The translations under genes and the position numbers were made by a program. Shown piece by piece: positions 1-10,500 of a stretch of DNA of 64,000 nucleotides (the stretch's first letter is position 1; each line of letters begins with the position of its first letter). The notes beneath the pieces were generated by a model that was given only the letters and a program-made list of their open reading frames with translations, had not been told where the DNA came from and ran no database searches. The stretch lies in NCBI GenBank assembly GCA_035551995.1, contig DASZME010000008.1:1-64000 (forward strand), written 5' to 3'. This DNA is from RYN-428 sp035551995. Its GTDB lineage: Bacteria > Planctomycetota > Phycisphaerae > Tepidisphaerales > Tepidisphaeraceae.

Positions 1-215
1 CCGCCTCGGATCCGGGGAGGAAAGCTGCTGACGCCAGAGCCGAACGACGAGGCGCCATCGGCGTAAAAGCATCGGCGTGTGGTGGAGACTTTCGTCGATT
101 TTCCTCGATTGGATCAAAATAACGAGCGTCGGCGGTCGAAAGTGCGAAAGTCAGGTTAGGGGCGACCGGTTGCCCGATCGCCATGAGCGGGCGCGAAGTC
201 ACGCGCCATCCACGA

Positions 216-734
216 TTATCCATGCACCGAAAGCACCGCTTCCATCTTCGCGTTCGGGGCGGGTATGTCGATGTTGGTGGCGGCGCTTCCCGCCTTCTGC
301 TTGCCTAGTTTTTCCATCAGCAGGGCCCATGTGTCGCGCTGGTAGCGAAGCAGTTTGATCGCTTCCTCCGCCGACTCGATGGTGTGGTGCAGGCTTGCGT
401 CCACCAGCTTGCGATAGATGAAATTGTAGAGCGAAGCCAGGCGAGCGCACATATCGGGGGCGATGTCGGGTTTCAGGCCCGAGGTCAACTCGGTGATGAT
501 TTTCTGCGCCCGCGACAAGTTGAGATAAGTTCCCTCCCAATCCTTCTTCGCGATCGCCGCCTTTCCGGCTTCGGTGAAGCGGATGGCTCCGTCGTATAGC
601 ATCATCTGAAGCTGTTCGGGGGTGGCGGTGAAGACGCGCGTCCGGAGATAATTCTGCGCAGCCTGAGGATTCATGTGAGCCCAATCCTGGTATCGGCGAA
701 CAAGGTCCATATCGGCCTCATCAGGCCGGTACAT
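216..734 (-). CDS. fliS: Flagellar export chaperone FliS
   Basis: 172 residues. FliS binds the C-terminal disordered part of flagellin in the cytoplasm and prevents premature polymerisation before export. The sequence shows the FliS pattern: an N-terminal Y-x-R/T-x-V-x-T-A-type segment ('NYLRTRVFTATPEQLQMMLYD'-like, residues about 26-46), then four predicted helices including 'IITELTSGLKPD' and 'LYNFIYRKL'. The ATG at 734 lies 13 bp after the fliD stop, so the two are almost certainly co-transcribed; a second in-frame ATG at 710 is possible. It is somewhat longer than usual (about 130) because of N- and C-terminal extensions. No clear gene is seen between its stop and the left window edge. 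Confidence 0.9.
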   Translation of the reverse strand: MYRPDEADMDLVRRYQDWAHMNPQAAQNYLRTRVFTATPEQLQMMLYDGAIRFTEAGKAAIAKKDWEGTYLNLSRAQKIITELTSGLKPDIAPDMCARLASLYNFIYRKLVDASLHHTIESAEEAIKLLRYQRDTWALLMEKLGKQKAGSAATNIDIPAPNAKMEAVLSVHG

Positions 735-747
735 GAGATCAACCGCC

Positions 748-3507
748 TCAACTGCTCGATCCACTGCTGCTACTGTTACTACTGCTGTTGCTGCTGCTAC
801 TGCTACTGCTGCTGCTGGACTTGGTGGTTGACGCGCCGATGGTGCCGATCGACGCCAGGGCGGCGCCCTGGCTTTGCAGACCCGCCAGGACAACTTCCAT
901 ATTAGCGAACTGTTCTTCCAGCGTATTTCGCTGGTCGTCCAAAAGCGTATTGAGGTCGGTGATCTGATCGTTGAATCCCTGCACTTGCAGGCTGATCGTC
1001 GATTCCTCGCGGGTGATCGAGCCGTTTACCGGATCGACCAGTTCTCCCAGGCTCTTATCGATGACCGTTCCGATCCCCGTGCCGGTCTGGGTGAACAGGT
1101 TTTGAACGCCGGTCGGATTGGCCGCGTAGGCGGCGTTAAACGTGTCCTGGTCAAACGTGATGGTGCCGTCGCCGTTGACGGTGAGGCCGACATCGGAAAG
1201 GAGCTTGAATTGCCCTCCGTTCACGACGCTGTTGAACGCGGTATACAACTGCGCCTGGATGTCTTGCACGGCGCCGTCGCCAAGAAGCAGGCCCGCCTGA
1301 TTGGTCGTGGTGTCCCACTGGGTGAGCGTGCCGATTTCGTTGACTAGGCCGTTGAACGTCGTCGTAAAATTCTGCAACTGAGTCGAAATGCCGCTGGGAT
1401 CGAGAGCGACGTTTAAACTCGCCTGGCCGGCGCCTTGGATCTGCACGGTGACGCCGGGAATGACGCCGGTCAGTTGATTGGTGCTGCTGGTCAGCAGGAG
1501 CGAGTTGCCCGAGTTGGACCCGCCGTAGAAGACGGTGGCGTCCTGGGCGTTCACGATATTTTGTGTCTTGAGGCTGGTGGTTCCGCCGTCGATGACGATG
1601 CGCCCGTCGCGGCCGGAATTGAGGGCGGTGATGGCCAGATGATAGGCGTTGCTGCCCGATCCGTCGTTGACGATGGTCGCACCGGCGCCAAATCCGAGGG
1701 CCGCTATTTTCTGTTGCAGCGTTGTGAGGGTATCGGTGGCCGAGACGGCGATCGTCTTGGTCAATGAGCCGTCAATCGTCGTGCCTGTCGCCGTCCCGGC
1801 GATGTTCAAATCGGCGGCGGTGGTCCCTCCTGAATCGGCGACTGACAGTTTTGATCCTCCGCCGGCGTCGTCGGTCAGCAGGATGCCGTCGCCGTTTCCG
1901 TTGATCGACGCGGTGACGCCGATCTGCTTGGCGTTGATCGCGTTGATGACGTCGCCGATGGTGTTGAAGGTTCCGGAGGCGACCGCGACGGTGGCGCTGA
2001 CGCCTTTTGAGTTGGTGACGGTAAAGGCGCCGGGGCTGACGCCTTTGCCGCCGTTGTAGTCGCTCAGGAGCGTGGTGCCCGAGACGTATTGCGTATGGAG
2101 ATCGCCGCCGCTGACGGTCGTTTGCGTCGCGTTATACGTCCCGGCGAGTCCGAGCGCGGCCGCGGTGGTCGAGTTGACGTCGCTGACGACGAGGTTTCCT
2201 CCGCCGGTCCCGTTATTCTGCAGCTGGATTCCGTCGCCGGCGTTGTTGAGCGAAGCGGTGACGTGCAGGCCGGCGTCATTGATGCCGCTGATGATATCCT
2301 GAACGCTCCTGGCGCCGGAGAGATCGATGTCGGCCGACCCGCCCGAGCCGTCGTTGATGTGGATTTTCCCGAGCGGGATTCCCTTGCCGCCGTTCAGCGA
2401 CGAGACGAGCACCGAATCAAGCGATGCGATCAGCGTGTTGCCGCCCAATGTGGTTCCGGAGGTGGAACCGGCGATGCCCAGATCGTTGGCGGCGGTGGAA
2501 TTGCTCAAGGCGGTGATCGAGAAGGCGCCGGCGCCGCCGCCGGAGGTGTCGTTGATCTTGATGCCGTTGGTCGCCGTGTCGATGCTGGCGTTAAACTTCG
2601 ATCCGCCGGCTTTGTTGATGGCGGCGATGACGTCGCCGACCGTCTGGGCGGCGCCGATCGAAACCGCCGTCGTGCTGCCGTCGGAAAGGCTCACCTGAAA
2701 ATCGGCCGCGCCGCCGGCGGTTCCGACGCCCCGGCCGTCGTTCAGATCCGACAAGGGGGAGTTGACGGAGATCGTGTTGATGTTGGCGCCGGTGATCGTC
2801 GAGCCGGTCGTGCTGCCGACGATGCCCAATTGGGCGGCGGTCGTGCCGCTCCCCAGATCGGCGACGGAAAAGGCGTTTTTGGTTTGTCCGCTGGCGTCGC
2901 TCAGCACAAGATGGTCGTCGTCGATCGACGCATGAACGCTCACGTTCAACGCACTGTTGATCGAGTTCACGACGTCGTCGAGCGTGACGGCGGTCGACGT
3001 GTCGATGACGGCGCTGTTGCCGCTGCCGTCGGTGATGCGGAACTGGCCGCGGGTAACGCCGGCGCCTCCGTTGAGTTGGGCGAGGGTGGTCTGGCTGCTG
3101 GCTTCGCCGCCGCCCTGGGAGATCGTTAACGTGCCGGCGCCGACAAGCGAGTTGGCGCTCGCGTAACCTCCGCTGATGGCCTGCTGGGAGGTGACGAGGC
3201 TGGCGACATTGAAGTTATAGGTTCCGACCGCAGCTCCGGCCGTCGCCGTCGCCGAGAGAACCGTCGGAGCGCTGCTGGTCGCGGTGGCGGCGGCGAACGT
3301 AGTGGGAAGTTCCAGCGACTGGCCGATCTGCTGCAGCGAGCTAATCTGCGTCCCCAAAAGCTGATAGGCCTGCGACTGCGCGTTGGCGGTGGTTACCCGA
3401 TTTTGCAGCAGCGTTACCGGCTGCGAATCGAGCGATATCAGTTCGTTGATGATGGTGCCGGTGTCGATCCCGCTGACTAGGCCGACGCTAGACGTAATTT
3501 TCCCCAT
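748..3507 (-). CDS. fliD: Flagellar filament cap protein FliD (HAP2), enlarged
   Basis: 919 residues, against roughly 450-650 in most bacteria. FliD forms the cap that folds flagellin at the filament tip. The N-terminus (MGKITSSVGLVSGIDT) is the canonical FliD start, and residues 1-100 and about 700-890 carry the conserved helical ends. Between them are four tandem modules of about 112 residues (115-232, 233-348, 349-457, 458-572), each ending in a T-A-A-x-L-G-I-x-G-type motif and resembling the flagellin hook-IN repeat. The protein ends in a Ser/Asn/Gly-rich tail of about 25 residues encoded by CTG/CTA-like tracts near 751-825. It is followed by fliS at 13 bp. Confidence 0.93.
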   Translation of the reverse strand: MGKITSSVGLVSGIDTGTIINELISLDSQPVTLLQNRVTTANAQSQAYQLLGTQISSLQQIGQSLELPTTFAAATATSSAPTVLSATATAGAAVGTYNFNVASLVTSQQAISGGYASANSLVGAGTLTISQGGGEASSQTTLAQLNGGAGVTRGQFRITDGSGNSAVIDTSTAVTLDDVVNSINSALNVSVHASIDDDHLVLSDASGQTKNAFSVADLGSGTTAAQLGIVGSTTGSTITGANINTISVNSPLSDLNDGRGVGTAGGAADFQVSLSDGSTTAVSIGAAQTVGDVIAAINKAGGSKFNASIDTATNGIKINDTSGGGAGAFSITALSNSTAANDLGIAGSTSGTTLGGNTLIASLDSVLVSSLNGGKGIPLGKIHINDGSGGSADIDLSGARSVQDIISGINDAGLHVTASLNNAGDGIQLQNNGTGGGNLVVSDVNSTTAAALGLAGTYNATQTTVSGGDLHTQYVSGTTLLSDYNGGKGVSPGAFTVTNSKGVSATVAVASGTFNTIGDVINAINAKQIGVTASINGNGDGILLTDDAGGGSKLSVADSGGTTAADLNIAGTATGTTIDGSLTKTIAVSATDTLTTLQQKIAALGFGAGATIVNDGSGSNAYHLAITALNSGRDGRIVIDGGTTSLKTQNIVNAQDATVFYGGSNSGNSLLLTSSTNQLTGVIPGVTVQIQGAGQASLNVALDPSGISTQLQNFTTTFNGLVNEIGTLTQWDTTTNQAGLLLGDGAVQDIQAQLYTAFNSVVNGGQFKLLSDVGLTVNGDGTITFDQDTFNAAYAANPTGVQNLFTQTGTGIGTVIDKSLGELVDPVNGSITREESTISLQVQGFNDQITDLNTLLDDQRNTLEEQFANMEVVLAGLQSQGAALASIGTIGASTTKSSSSSSSSSSNSSSNSSSSGSSS

Positions 3508-3610
3508 GGGCTGACTCCGGGAATCGCGTTACTCGTTCCCGGTCAACCGCCAGAGCAAATTAAACGCAACGCCAATGCGGCTTGGGGAACTTTACTGTCT
3601 TTAACGGCTC

Positions 3611-3817
3611 TTACTGCTCACCATCATCGGCCGTCTTGCACCGGGGCTGCATCCCGATTGGGGAGCGGGTCGTATTTTCCTCCGATAAATCAGCCGCGAC
3701 ACGATCCAGAAGGAACGGACCGATAATGTATTCGTCCACGAAATCACGCAATAAAAACTCTTCCGTCGCCTGATTCACGGTTTCCAAACCTTGCATAAGT
3801 GATGACCAATCGCTCAT
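3611..3817 (-). CDS. Small hypothetical protein upstream of fliD
   Basis: 68 residues starting MSDWSSLMQG. The start is chosen because GGAGG lies 8 nt upstream of the ATG (minus strand), a good Shine-Dalgarno match; a longer reading to 3922 has no such site. The first 45 residues are acidic and probably helical ('NQATEEFLLRDFVDEYIIGPFL'-like); the tail is polar. No family is recognised. It points the same way as fliD, about 100 bp upstream, so it may belong to the flagellar transcript, but nothing in the sequence shows a flagellar role. Confidence 0.6.
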   Translation of the reverse strand: MSDWSSLMQGLETVNQATEEFLLRDFVDEYIIGPFLLDRVAADLSEENTTRSPIGMQPRCKTADDGEQ

Positions 3818-3943
3818 TTTCCTGCCTCCGGCGTGTACTGCACGTCTCGTCTGTGCTTGGATTATCGGAACGTACCGCGGCCCGGCGTGAGCATTTCGCG
3901 GCGTGATCCCGCTCCACGACATTTGCGGCTGGCCGTGCCGTTC

Positions 3944-4012
3944 CTGCGTTTAGCGGTCCCGCTCGCGGGGCGTTTCTGCGACGAAGGCGCGCTACGCCCC
4001 CACGAAAAATGC
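3944..4012 (+). repeat. REP-like element copy 1
   Basis: Matches the roughly 71-bp element also found at 61540-61611 and 63638-63708. The core TTTAGCGGTCCCGCTCGCGG forms a CCCGC/GCGGG hairpin and the unit ends AAAAATGCT. This copy has diverged in the middle ('GAAGGCGCGCTACG'). A separate copy of only the second half lies at 4042-4079 (TTTTCGACGCAAGGACGC ... ATGAGAAACGC). Together they fill most of the gap between the small gene at 3611 and ribF. Confidence 0.7.
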
Positions 4013-4201
4013 TCCCGCGGCCACACATATAGATGGCGTGATTTTCGACGCAAGGACGCTTCAGCCACATGAGAAACGCCGCGGGAAGACCCCTACCGCA
4101 TGTTGACTCGCTCGCAAATGATTTATGATGAGACGCTCCGTCGCGACATCACGGAGAGGCAAGACGGAATTGCGGTACGAAGGCGAAGGCTGAAAAAAGC
4201 G

Positions 4202-5179
4202 ATGGCGTCGATGAATATTTTTTCCGGAATAGAGGGTTTGTGCCAGCTCCAGGCGGGTTCGATTCTTTCCATCGGGAACTTCGACGGCATTCATCGCGGA
4301 CATCAGGCGCTGCTCTCCCTTGGCCGCGCTCTGCGCCGCGACCGCCCTGGGTCTCGTCTGGCCGTCGCGACGTTTGAGCCGCATCCATTGACGGTGTTGC
4401 GGCCGGAAATGGCCCCGCCGCGATTGACCACGCCACAGATCAAACGGCGGTCGCTGGCCGAGCAGGGGGTCGACGACCTCGTCGAACTGGCGCCGGAGCC
4501 GTCGGTGCTGAACATGACCGCCGAGGAATTCTGGGCCACGCTGCGCGATCGCGTGCGCCCCTCGCATCTTGTCGAAGGCGGCGAATTCAACTTCGGGAAA
4601 AACCGCGGCGGGAACATTCGCCGGTTGCGCGAATGGTCGGCCGGCACTTGCGTCGAACTTCACGTCATCGACGAAGTTCAGGCGCCGCTGCTCGACCTGA
4701 GCGTGGTGTCGGTGAGCAGCACGGTGGTGCGCTGGCTGATCGCGTATGGCCGGGTGCGCGACGCGGCCATCTGCATCGGCCGGCCCTATCGCGTGGCCGG
4801 CGAGGTGATCAGAGGATACCAGCGCGGCCGCGAGCTGGGATACCCCACCGCCAACATGCGATGCGACGGTCAGCTTGTCCCCGCGGACGGCGTGTATGGC
4901 GGACGGTGCAGCGTCGATGGCGCGACCTATCCCGCCGCGGTGAGCGTCGGCACGTTGCCGACTTTCGGGTCCCATGAGCGCCAGATCGAATCGTATCTGA
5001 TCGGATTTACCGGCGATCTCTATGGCCGGACGATTGAAATCGATCTCCTCGATTGGCTGCGCGAGCAACGCAAATTTGCGAGTCTTGACCAACTGAAAGA
5101 ACAGATCGCCCGCGATGTCGTGGAAACGATGGTTCGCCAAAACATGGACGCGGCCCGCGCGATCGGCGCGATCGGCTGA
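4202..5179 (+). CDS. ribF: Bifunctional riboflavin kinase / FAD synthetase
   Basis: About 325 residues. It phosphorylates riboflavin to FMN and adenylylates FMN to FAD. The N-terminal FAD synthetase domain shows SIGNFDGIHRGHQ (nucleotidyltransferase signature) and ATFEPHP. The C-terminal flavokinase domain shows RPYRVAGEVIRG, the G-Y-P-T-A-N substrate/Mg motif, DGVYGG and the catalytic-Glu segment (IEIDLLDWLREQRKF). In-frame ATGs at 4202 and 4211 fit the family start (MNIFSGIEG aligns with known N-termini); an extension to 4100 has no family support. It abuts the next gene, whose ATG follows the TGA directly, suggesting one operon. Confidence 0.93.
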   Translation: MASMNIFSGIEGLCQLQAGSILSIGNFDGIHRGHQALLSLGRALRRDRPGSRLAVATFEPHPLTVLRPEMAPPRLTTPQIKRRSLAEQGVDDLVELAPEPSVLNMTAEEFWATLRDRVRPSHLVEGGEFNFGKNRGGNIRRLREWSAGTCVELHVIDEVQAPLLDLSVVSVSSTVVRWLIAYGRVRDAAICIGRPYRVAGEVIRGYQRGRELGYPTANMRCDGQLVPADGVYGGRCSVDGATYPAAVSVGTLPTFGSHERQIESYLIGFTGDLYGRTIEIDLLDWLREQRKFASLDQLKEQIARDVVETMVRQNMDAARAIGAIG

Positions 5180-6850
5180 ATGGGCGGTCCTTTCTGCATG
5201 AGCGATCCCTCACGATTACAGACCCCGTCGAAGCCGTTCGCCCGGATCGTCCGCGAACCGGGCCATTGGCTCATTCCGCTCATTTTGATCGCCGCGCCAA
5301 CGCTGGTCTACTGGCCGATTCTTCATAACGAATTCGTCTCGCTGGACGATCAGATCACCATTTATCAAAACCCATATTTCCAACGCCTTACGTTCGGCGG
5401 CATTTGTTCGTTCTGGGTCGGCCCTTATATGGGGTTATACGCGCCGATCCCTTATACGCTGCTGGCGATCATTTCCGTCTTCTCGCGGGCAAAATTCGTC
5501 CATGGGCATCGGCCTCCTTTCCAGTTTTATCCGGCGCCGTTTCATGCCTTCGATCTGCTGTTGCATGTGGCCAACGTCCTGCTGGTCTATCGATTATTGC
5601 GAAGATTTGTCCGCAAACCCTGGCCGGCGGCGGCGGGGGCGCTTCTCTTTGCGCTGCATCCGGTGCAGGTTGAAAGCGTCGCCTGGGCGTCGGAGACCAG
5701 CAATCTCCTTTGCGCGTTTTTTTCCCTGTCCGCCGTGCTGCTGTACCTGCGGTCGGCGCCGGGCGATCCAATCGATCCTTCACCGCTCGCCCGCAGAGCG
5801 CGGAGAAGTAATTACATGCTGGGCGTGGAGTCGCTTGTTCTGGCGATGGGGTCTAAACCGCTCGGGGTGATCGTCCCTTTGCTCGCCATGATCGCGCATT
5901 GGTTATGGCGCCGGCAAATGACGCAGAAAAAGATTTCGACGGCGGATCCACCGCCGCCCATCGAGCTTAAACGACGCCGTTGGAACCGATGGCGCGCTTC
6001 GCCGCGGCCGATTCTTTTGTGGTTGGCGCTGGCGATTCCCTTCACGATCGTCGCCCGCGTCGGCCAGCCGGTACCGGCGTGGTGGTTGGTGGTGCCGATC
6101 TGGTTTCGCCCGTTCGTGGCGGCCGACGCACTGGCGTTCTACCTCTATAAGATCATATTCCCGGTTCGGCTTCTGGCCGATTACGACCGTTCGCCGCGCG
6201 TGCTGCTGGAGCACGGCTGGTGGCATATCACCTGGATCGTGCCGGCCGTATCGGCGGCTGGCTTGGTATGGCTCAGGCGCAAGAAAAAGGCCGATGCGGT
6301 GGTGGCCGGCGCGATGTGGTTCGTCGCCAGTCTGCTGCCGGTGCTTGGATTTACGCTGTTCGCCTTTCAGCATTCCTCGACGGTGGCGGATCGTTATCTT
6401 TATCTGCCGATGGTGGGAGTGGCGCTCATCGCGGCCTGGGCGCTGGATCAAGTTCCGGCCGCCGCGCAAACGCATTCCGATTTCACGCCAACCGGGGGGT
6501 CGCGCGATATCCTCTCATTGGTAGCCGAGGGCGCAAGCCCAGGGATCGCTCCGACAGGTCCGCGGGCTTTCGCGATCGGCTATCAAAGAGGAATCAGCAA
6601 ATGGGCAGCGACACGCTCGCGGCGCGCGGGGGTACGCCGGGTGGTAAGACTCGCAAGCCTGGCCGGGTGCACCGTTATCCTTTCATTGCTCGGAATCCGC
6701 ACGTTTTTCCAGACCGACTACTGGCATGACACACTGAACTTTTTCGCCGTGACCCGCGAGGCCATCCATCGACGGCCCGGCGCCATGGAGGAAGAAGACA
6801 TCCGCCACTCCAATACGGCGCCGCAGGGGGAAAGATATTTTGGAAAGTGA
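5180..6850 (+). CDS. TMTC-like multi-spanning membrane glycosyltransferase, TPR-less
   Basis: 556 residues with about nine hydrophobic segments. It resembles the GT-C type proteins of the TMTC/PMT group: an early acidic pair in 'SLDDQITIYQNPYFQ', 'HAFDLLLHVANVLLVY', and the typical 'ALHPVQVESVAWASE'. Such proteins usually carry a C-terminal TPR array; this one stops soon after 'FFQTDYWHDT', the point where the TPR normally begins. Residues about 435-475 are a non-hydrophobic insert rich in Gly/Ala that interrupts two membrane segments and includes a GAGGGCGCAAGCCC hairpin. Start is ATG 5180 or 5198. Substrate unknown. It converges with the next gene, 1 bp away. Confidence 0.7.
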   Translation: MGGPFCMSDPSRLQTPSKPFARIVREPGHWLIPLILIAAPTLVYWPILHNEFVSLDDQITIYQNPYFQRLTFGGICSFWVGPYMGLYAPIPYTLLAIISVFSRAKFVHGHRPPFQFYPAPFHAFDLLLHVANVLLVYRLLRRFVRKPWPAAAGALLFALHPVQVESVAWASETSNLLCAFFSLSAVLLYLRSAPGDPIDPSPLARRARRSNYMLGVESLVLAMGSKPLGVIVPLLAMIAHWLWRRQMTQKKISTADPPPPIELKRRRWNRWRASPRPILLWLALAIPFTIVARVGQPVPAWWLVVPIWFRPFVAADALAFYLYKIIFPVRLLADYDRSPRVLLEHGWWHITWIVPAVSAAGLVWLRRKKKADAVVAGAMWFVASLLPVLGFTLFAFQHSSTVADRYLYLPMVGVALIAAWALDQVPAAAQTHSDFTPTGGSRDILSLVAEGASPGIAPTGPRAFAIGYQRGISKWAATRSRRAGVRRVVRLASLAGCTVILSLLGIRTFFQTDYWHDTLNFFAVTREAIHRRPGAMEEEDIRHSNTAPQGERYFGK

Positions 6851-6851
6851 G

Positions 6852-7427
6852 TTAATGCTCCGCCGACCCCGGCAGCGCCGCCTGCGCAATGCCGTCCGAT
6901 CCCGGCAATCGCTTTTCATCGCCGAGGATTTCCGCCACGTATCCCTTGATCCGCTCATCGTTGAGCAATTGGCTCATCAGCACCCTGCGATACCCGGTGG
7001 ATCGCATCTGCTCGCGCAACGAATCGGTCCGCTCTTGTTTCAGTTTTTCGTTCTGGGAATAGAGCGCTTCCTCCAGCGCCTCGTTTTCCAGCAGCAAGGC
7101 GTACATGGCGTCGGCCCGTTTTCCGCCGGAGCTGAAAAGCCCGCCGAAACCAGCCGCCTTCTTGCGATAATCTTCCACGCGCGCGGTCAATGTTTGCACC
7201 TGGCTTTTCAGTTGTTCGTTGTCGGCTTTCAGCGTCGCCAGTTCCTGCTCGTATAAGTTTTTGAATCCTTTTTGAGCCGTGAATAAATCCTGCTCCTTCT
7301 GCGCCAATTGCGACGACGCGGCCAGCGCGCCGAACCATCGCCCGACGCGATATCCGAGAAACAGAATGATGGCCCCGGCAAAGCTATAGACGATGACTTC
7401 GAGCGTGTGATTGTCAAAGTGCGGCAT
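6852..7427 (-). CDS. Membrane-anchored coiled-coil protein, unknown function
   Basis: About 191 residues from the ATG at 7427 (a GTG 18 nt further up is also open). One transmembrane helix near the N-terminus ('VIVYSFAGAIILFLGYRVG') is followed by a long charged coiled coil, about residues 35-95 ('KADNEQLKSQVQTL') and 115-150. The C-terminal part is helical and polar. The architecture resembles small inner-membrane coiled-coil proteins, but no family is recognised. It is divergent from metH with a spacer of about 120 bp, and convergent with the TMTC-like gene. Confidence 0.6.
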   Translation of the reverse strand: MPHFDNHTLEVIVYSFAGAIILFLGYRVGRWFGALAASSQLAQKEQDLFTAQKGFKNLYEQELATLKADNEQLKSQVQTLTARVEDYRKKAAGFGGLFSSGGKRADAMYALLLENEALEEALYSQNEKLKQERTDSLREQMRSTGYRRVLMSQLLNDERIKGYVAEILGDEKRLPGSDGIAQAALPGSAEH

Positions 7428-7550
7428 AGGCCCGATCTTAGGCACATTCGCCGCGACAGTGAACGCGTCTTTCCTATGACGGAGATTGTCCCTAATATTA
7501 CAATCCTATTTCGCGATTAGAGGTCCGAAATCCTTTTCAGAAAGAAGACC

Positions 7551-10500
7551 GTGCGATTGCCGTTTCTTGAACTTGTACGCCGGCGTGTCGTGGTGCTCGA
7601 CGGCGCGATGGGATCGAATCTCCAGTTGCGCACATTCGACGAAAAGCGCGACTGGATGGGCCAGGAAAATATTTCCGAGGTTCTCAATTTCACGCGCCCC
7701 GAGGTGATTCAGGACATTCATGAAGAATTTCTGGCCGTCGGATGCGATGCGGTAGAGACCAATACTTTTGGCGGCAACAAGATCGTGATGGCCGAAGCGG
7801 GCATGGCCGACCGGGTCTTCGGGAACAACAAGGTCGCCGCCGAAATCGCCCGCCGCGCCTGCGATAAGTTCGAGACCTCGGATCGGCCGCGGTATGTCGT
7901 CGGCTCCATCGGGCCGGGAACAAAGCTTATCTCCCTCGGCAACACCGACTGGGAAACGATGCTCGACAGTTATGCCGAGCAGGTGCGCGGACTGATGGCC
8001 GGCGGATCGGATGTCTTGCTGATCGAAACGCAGCAAGACCTTCTTTGCATCAAGTGCATCATCGGAGCTGCGAATCTGGTCTTCGCGGAAGTGGGCCGGC
8101 GCCTGCCCATCATGGTGCAGGCCTCCTTCGATCTGGGCGGCACCAATATGCTGACCGGTTCTGATCCGTCGGCGTTCGTGGCGGCGATCGAGCCTTACGT
8201 GGAAGTTGACGTGCTGGGCGTCAATTGCGCTTTTGGGCCCAATGAACTGAGCGAGATCGTTCGTCAAATCAGCGAGGAATGGCCGCGGCTCGTCAGCGCG
8301 CTGCCCAACGCGGGAATGCCGATCACGGTCGACGAAAAAGCCGTCTTTCCCATGAATCCGCCCGATTTCACGAAGGGGATGATGCGATACGTCGAAGACT
8401 TCGGCGTCAACATTGTCGGCGGATGTTGTGGGACGATGCCGGAACATCTGAAGATGCTTTGCGACGCCGTCGGCGCCAATCGCGCGCCCAAGCCGCGGAA
8501 GATCAACTATCGGCCGCAGGTGTCGAGCTTGTACGGCGCCGTCGATGTTCGTCAGGAGAACAGCTATCTCATCGTCGCCGAGCGGACCAATACCAACGGC
8601 TCGCGCCAGTTCAAGCGCCTGCTGCAAGCCGACGATTGGGACGGCCTGGTCAGCATGGCGCGCGACGAGGTGCGTGAAGGCTCGCATTGCCTGGACGTGT
8701 GCGTCGATTTCGTCGGCCGCGACGGCGTGCGAGATATGCACGAGGTCATTCGGCGATACGCCAGCCAGATCAGGCCGGGCGTGCCCTTCATGCTCGACAG
8801 CACCAATCCCCTTGTTATGGAGGCGGGGCTGAAACTCGCCGGCGGACGGTGCATCCTCAACTCGATGAATCTTGAGGACGGCGAAGAAAAACTCGGCCAC
8901 ATTTGCGCGATGGCTAAAAAATATGGGGCGGCGGTGGTGGCCGGTTGCATCGACGAAGACAAGGAAAACGCGATGGCCCGAACGCGCGAGCGCAAGCTCG
9001 CCATCGCAACGCGCATTCGCGATCTTGCCGTCGGCAAGTATGGGCTGCGCGACGAAGATATCATGTTCGACCCGCTCGTCCTGCCCGTCACCACCGGCAT
9101 CGAGGCTGACCGCGCCAACGCCAGGGAAACCATCGAAGGCACTCGGCTCATCAGCCAGCATCTTCCGAAATGTCATACCGTTGTCGGCCTCTCCAACGTC
9201 AGCTTCGGCCTCAAACCGGCGGCGAGAATCGTGTTAAACAGCGCCTTCCTGCATGAACTGCGCGAGGCGGGGCTGATCGGCGCGATCGTGCATGCTTCAA
9301 AAATTCTGCCGAAGAATCGAATTCCCGATGAACAATGGAATGCCGCCCTCGATCTGATTTATGATCGCCGCCGGGAAGGCTTCGATCCGCTGACGGCATA
9401 TATCTCCCTCTTCCCCGAGGGCACGGAAATCACCACTGGCGCCAAGGCCGACGACGCCGATCTGCCGATCGAGGAAAAGCTGAAAAAGCACATCATCGAC
9501 GGCGAAAAACGTCATCTCGTCGAGCATTTGGATGAAGCGCGCGAGAAGTATTCGCCGCTGGAAATCATCAACAACATTTTGCTGGAGGGCATGAAAGTCG
9601 TCGGCGAGCTGTTCGGAAGCGGGCAGATGCAGTTGCCGTTCGTTCTGCAAAGCGCCGAAACGATGAAGGCGTCGGTCGCCCATCTTGAAAAGTTCATGGA
9701 GAAAACCGAAGGCCAGAGCAAGGGAAAAATCATTCTGGCCACCGTCAAGGGAGACGTGCACGACATCGGCAAAAACCTCGTCGATATCATCCTCACCAAC
9801 AACGGCTACACCGTCTTCAACCTCGGCATCAAGCAGCCCGTGGCCGATATCCTCAAGGCGTGGCAGGAGCGTCACGCCGACGCGATCGGCATGTCGGGCT
9901 TGCTCGTAAAAAGCGTCGGCGTCATGAAGGAAAATCTTGAAGAACTCAACGCCCGCGGCGTCAACGTGCCCGTTCTTCTGGGGGGCGCGGCCCTGACCCG
10001 CGACTATGCCGAGGACGATCTGGCGACGCTTTACAAAGGCCCGCTCCTTTATTGCAAGGATGCCTTTGAAGGTCTGCACATGATGGACGCCATCGCCGGC
10101 GGATCGGTCACGCAGGTCGTGCGGGATCAACGAACGCGGACCGTCAAGCGCAAACAGCAGCGCGAAAAAAGCCGGGAAAAATTCGGCGATATTCTCGACG
10201 GGGCGGCGGCGGAGGCGCCGGTGATCGCCAAGGACAATCCCGTCCCCATTCCACCCTTCTGGGGCCGGCGGATTGTGAACGACGTGCCGTTGAAAAATCT
10301 GTTTCCGTTTATTAATCCCGACGCGTTGTTCAGCATGCAGTGGGGCTACAAACGCAAGGGAAACGATCAGGAAGCGTACGACCGATTGTTGAACGAAAAG
10401 GCGCTGCCGGTGTTCGAGGCATTGCAGAAGCGGGCGGTCGCCGAGGAATTGCTTCAGCCGAAGGTGGTGTATGGATATTTTCCGGTGCAGTCGGCCGGGG

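Noticed and set aside
751..840. CTG/CTA tandem tract at the fliD 3' end considered as a microsatellite outside genes
   Set aside because: It is the coding sequence for the Ser-rich FliD tail, in frame to the stop.
7428..7550. Possible cobalamin or SAM riboswitch before metH
   Set aside because: The leader is too short and neither a B12 box nor a SAM-riboswitch core could be recognised.
7506..9176. 556-codon frame antisense to metH
   Set aside because: Antisense artefact; the metH motifs on the plus strand are continuous through it.
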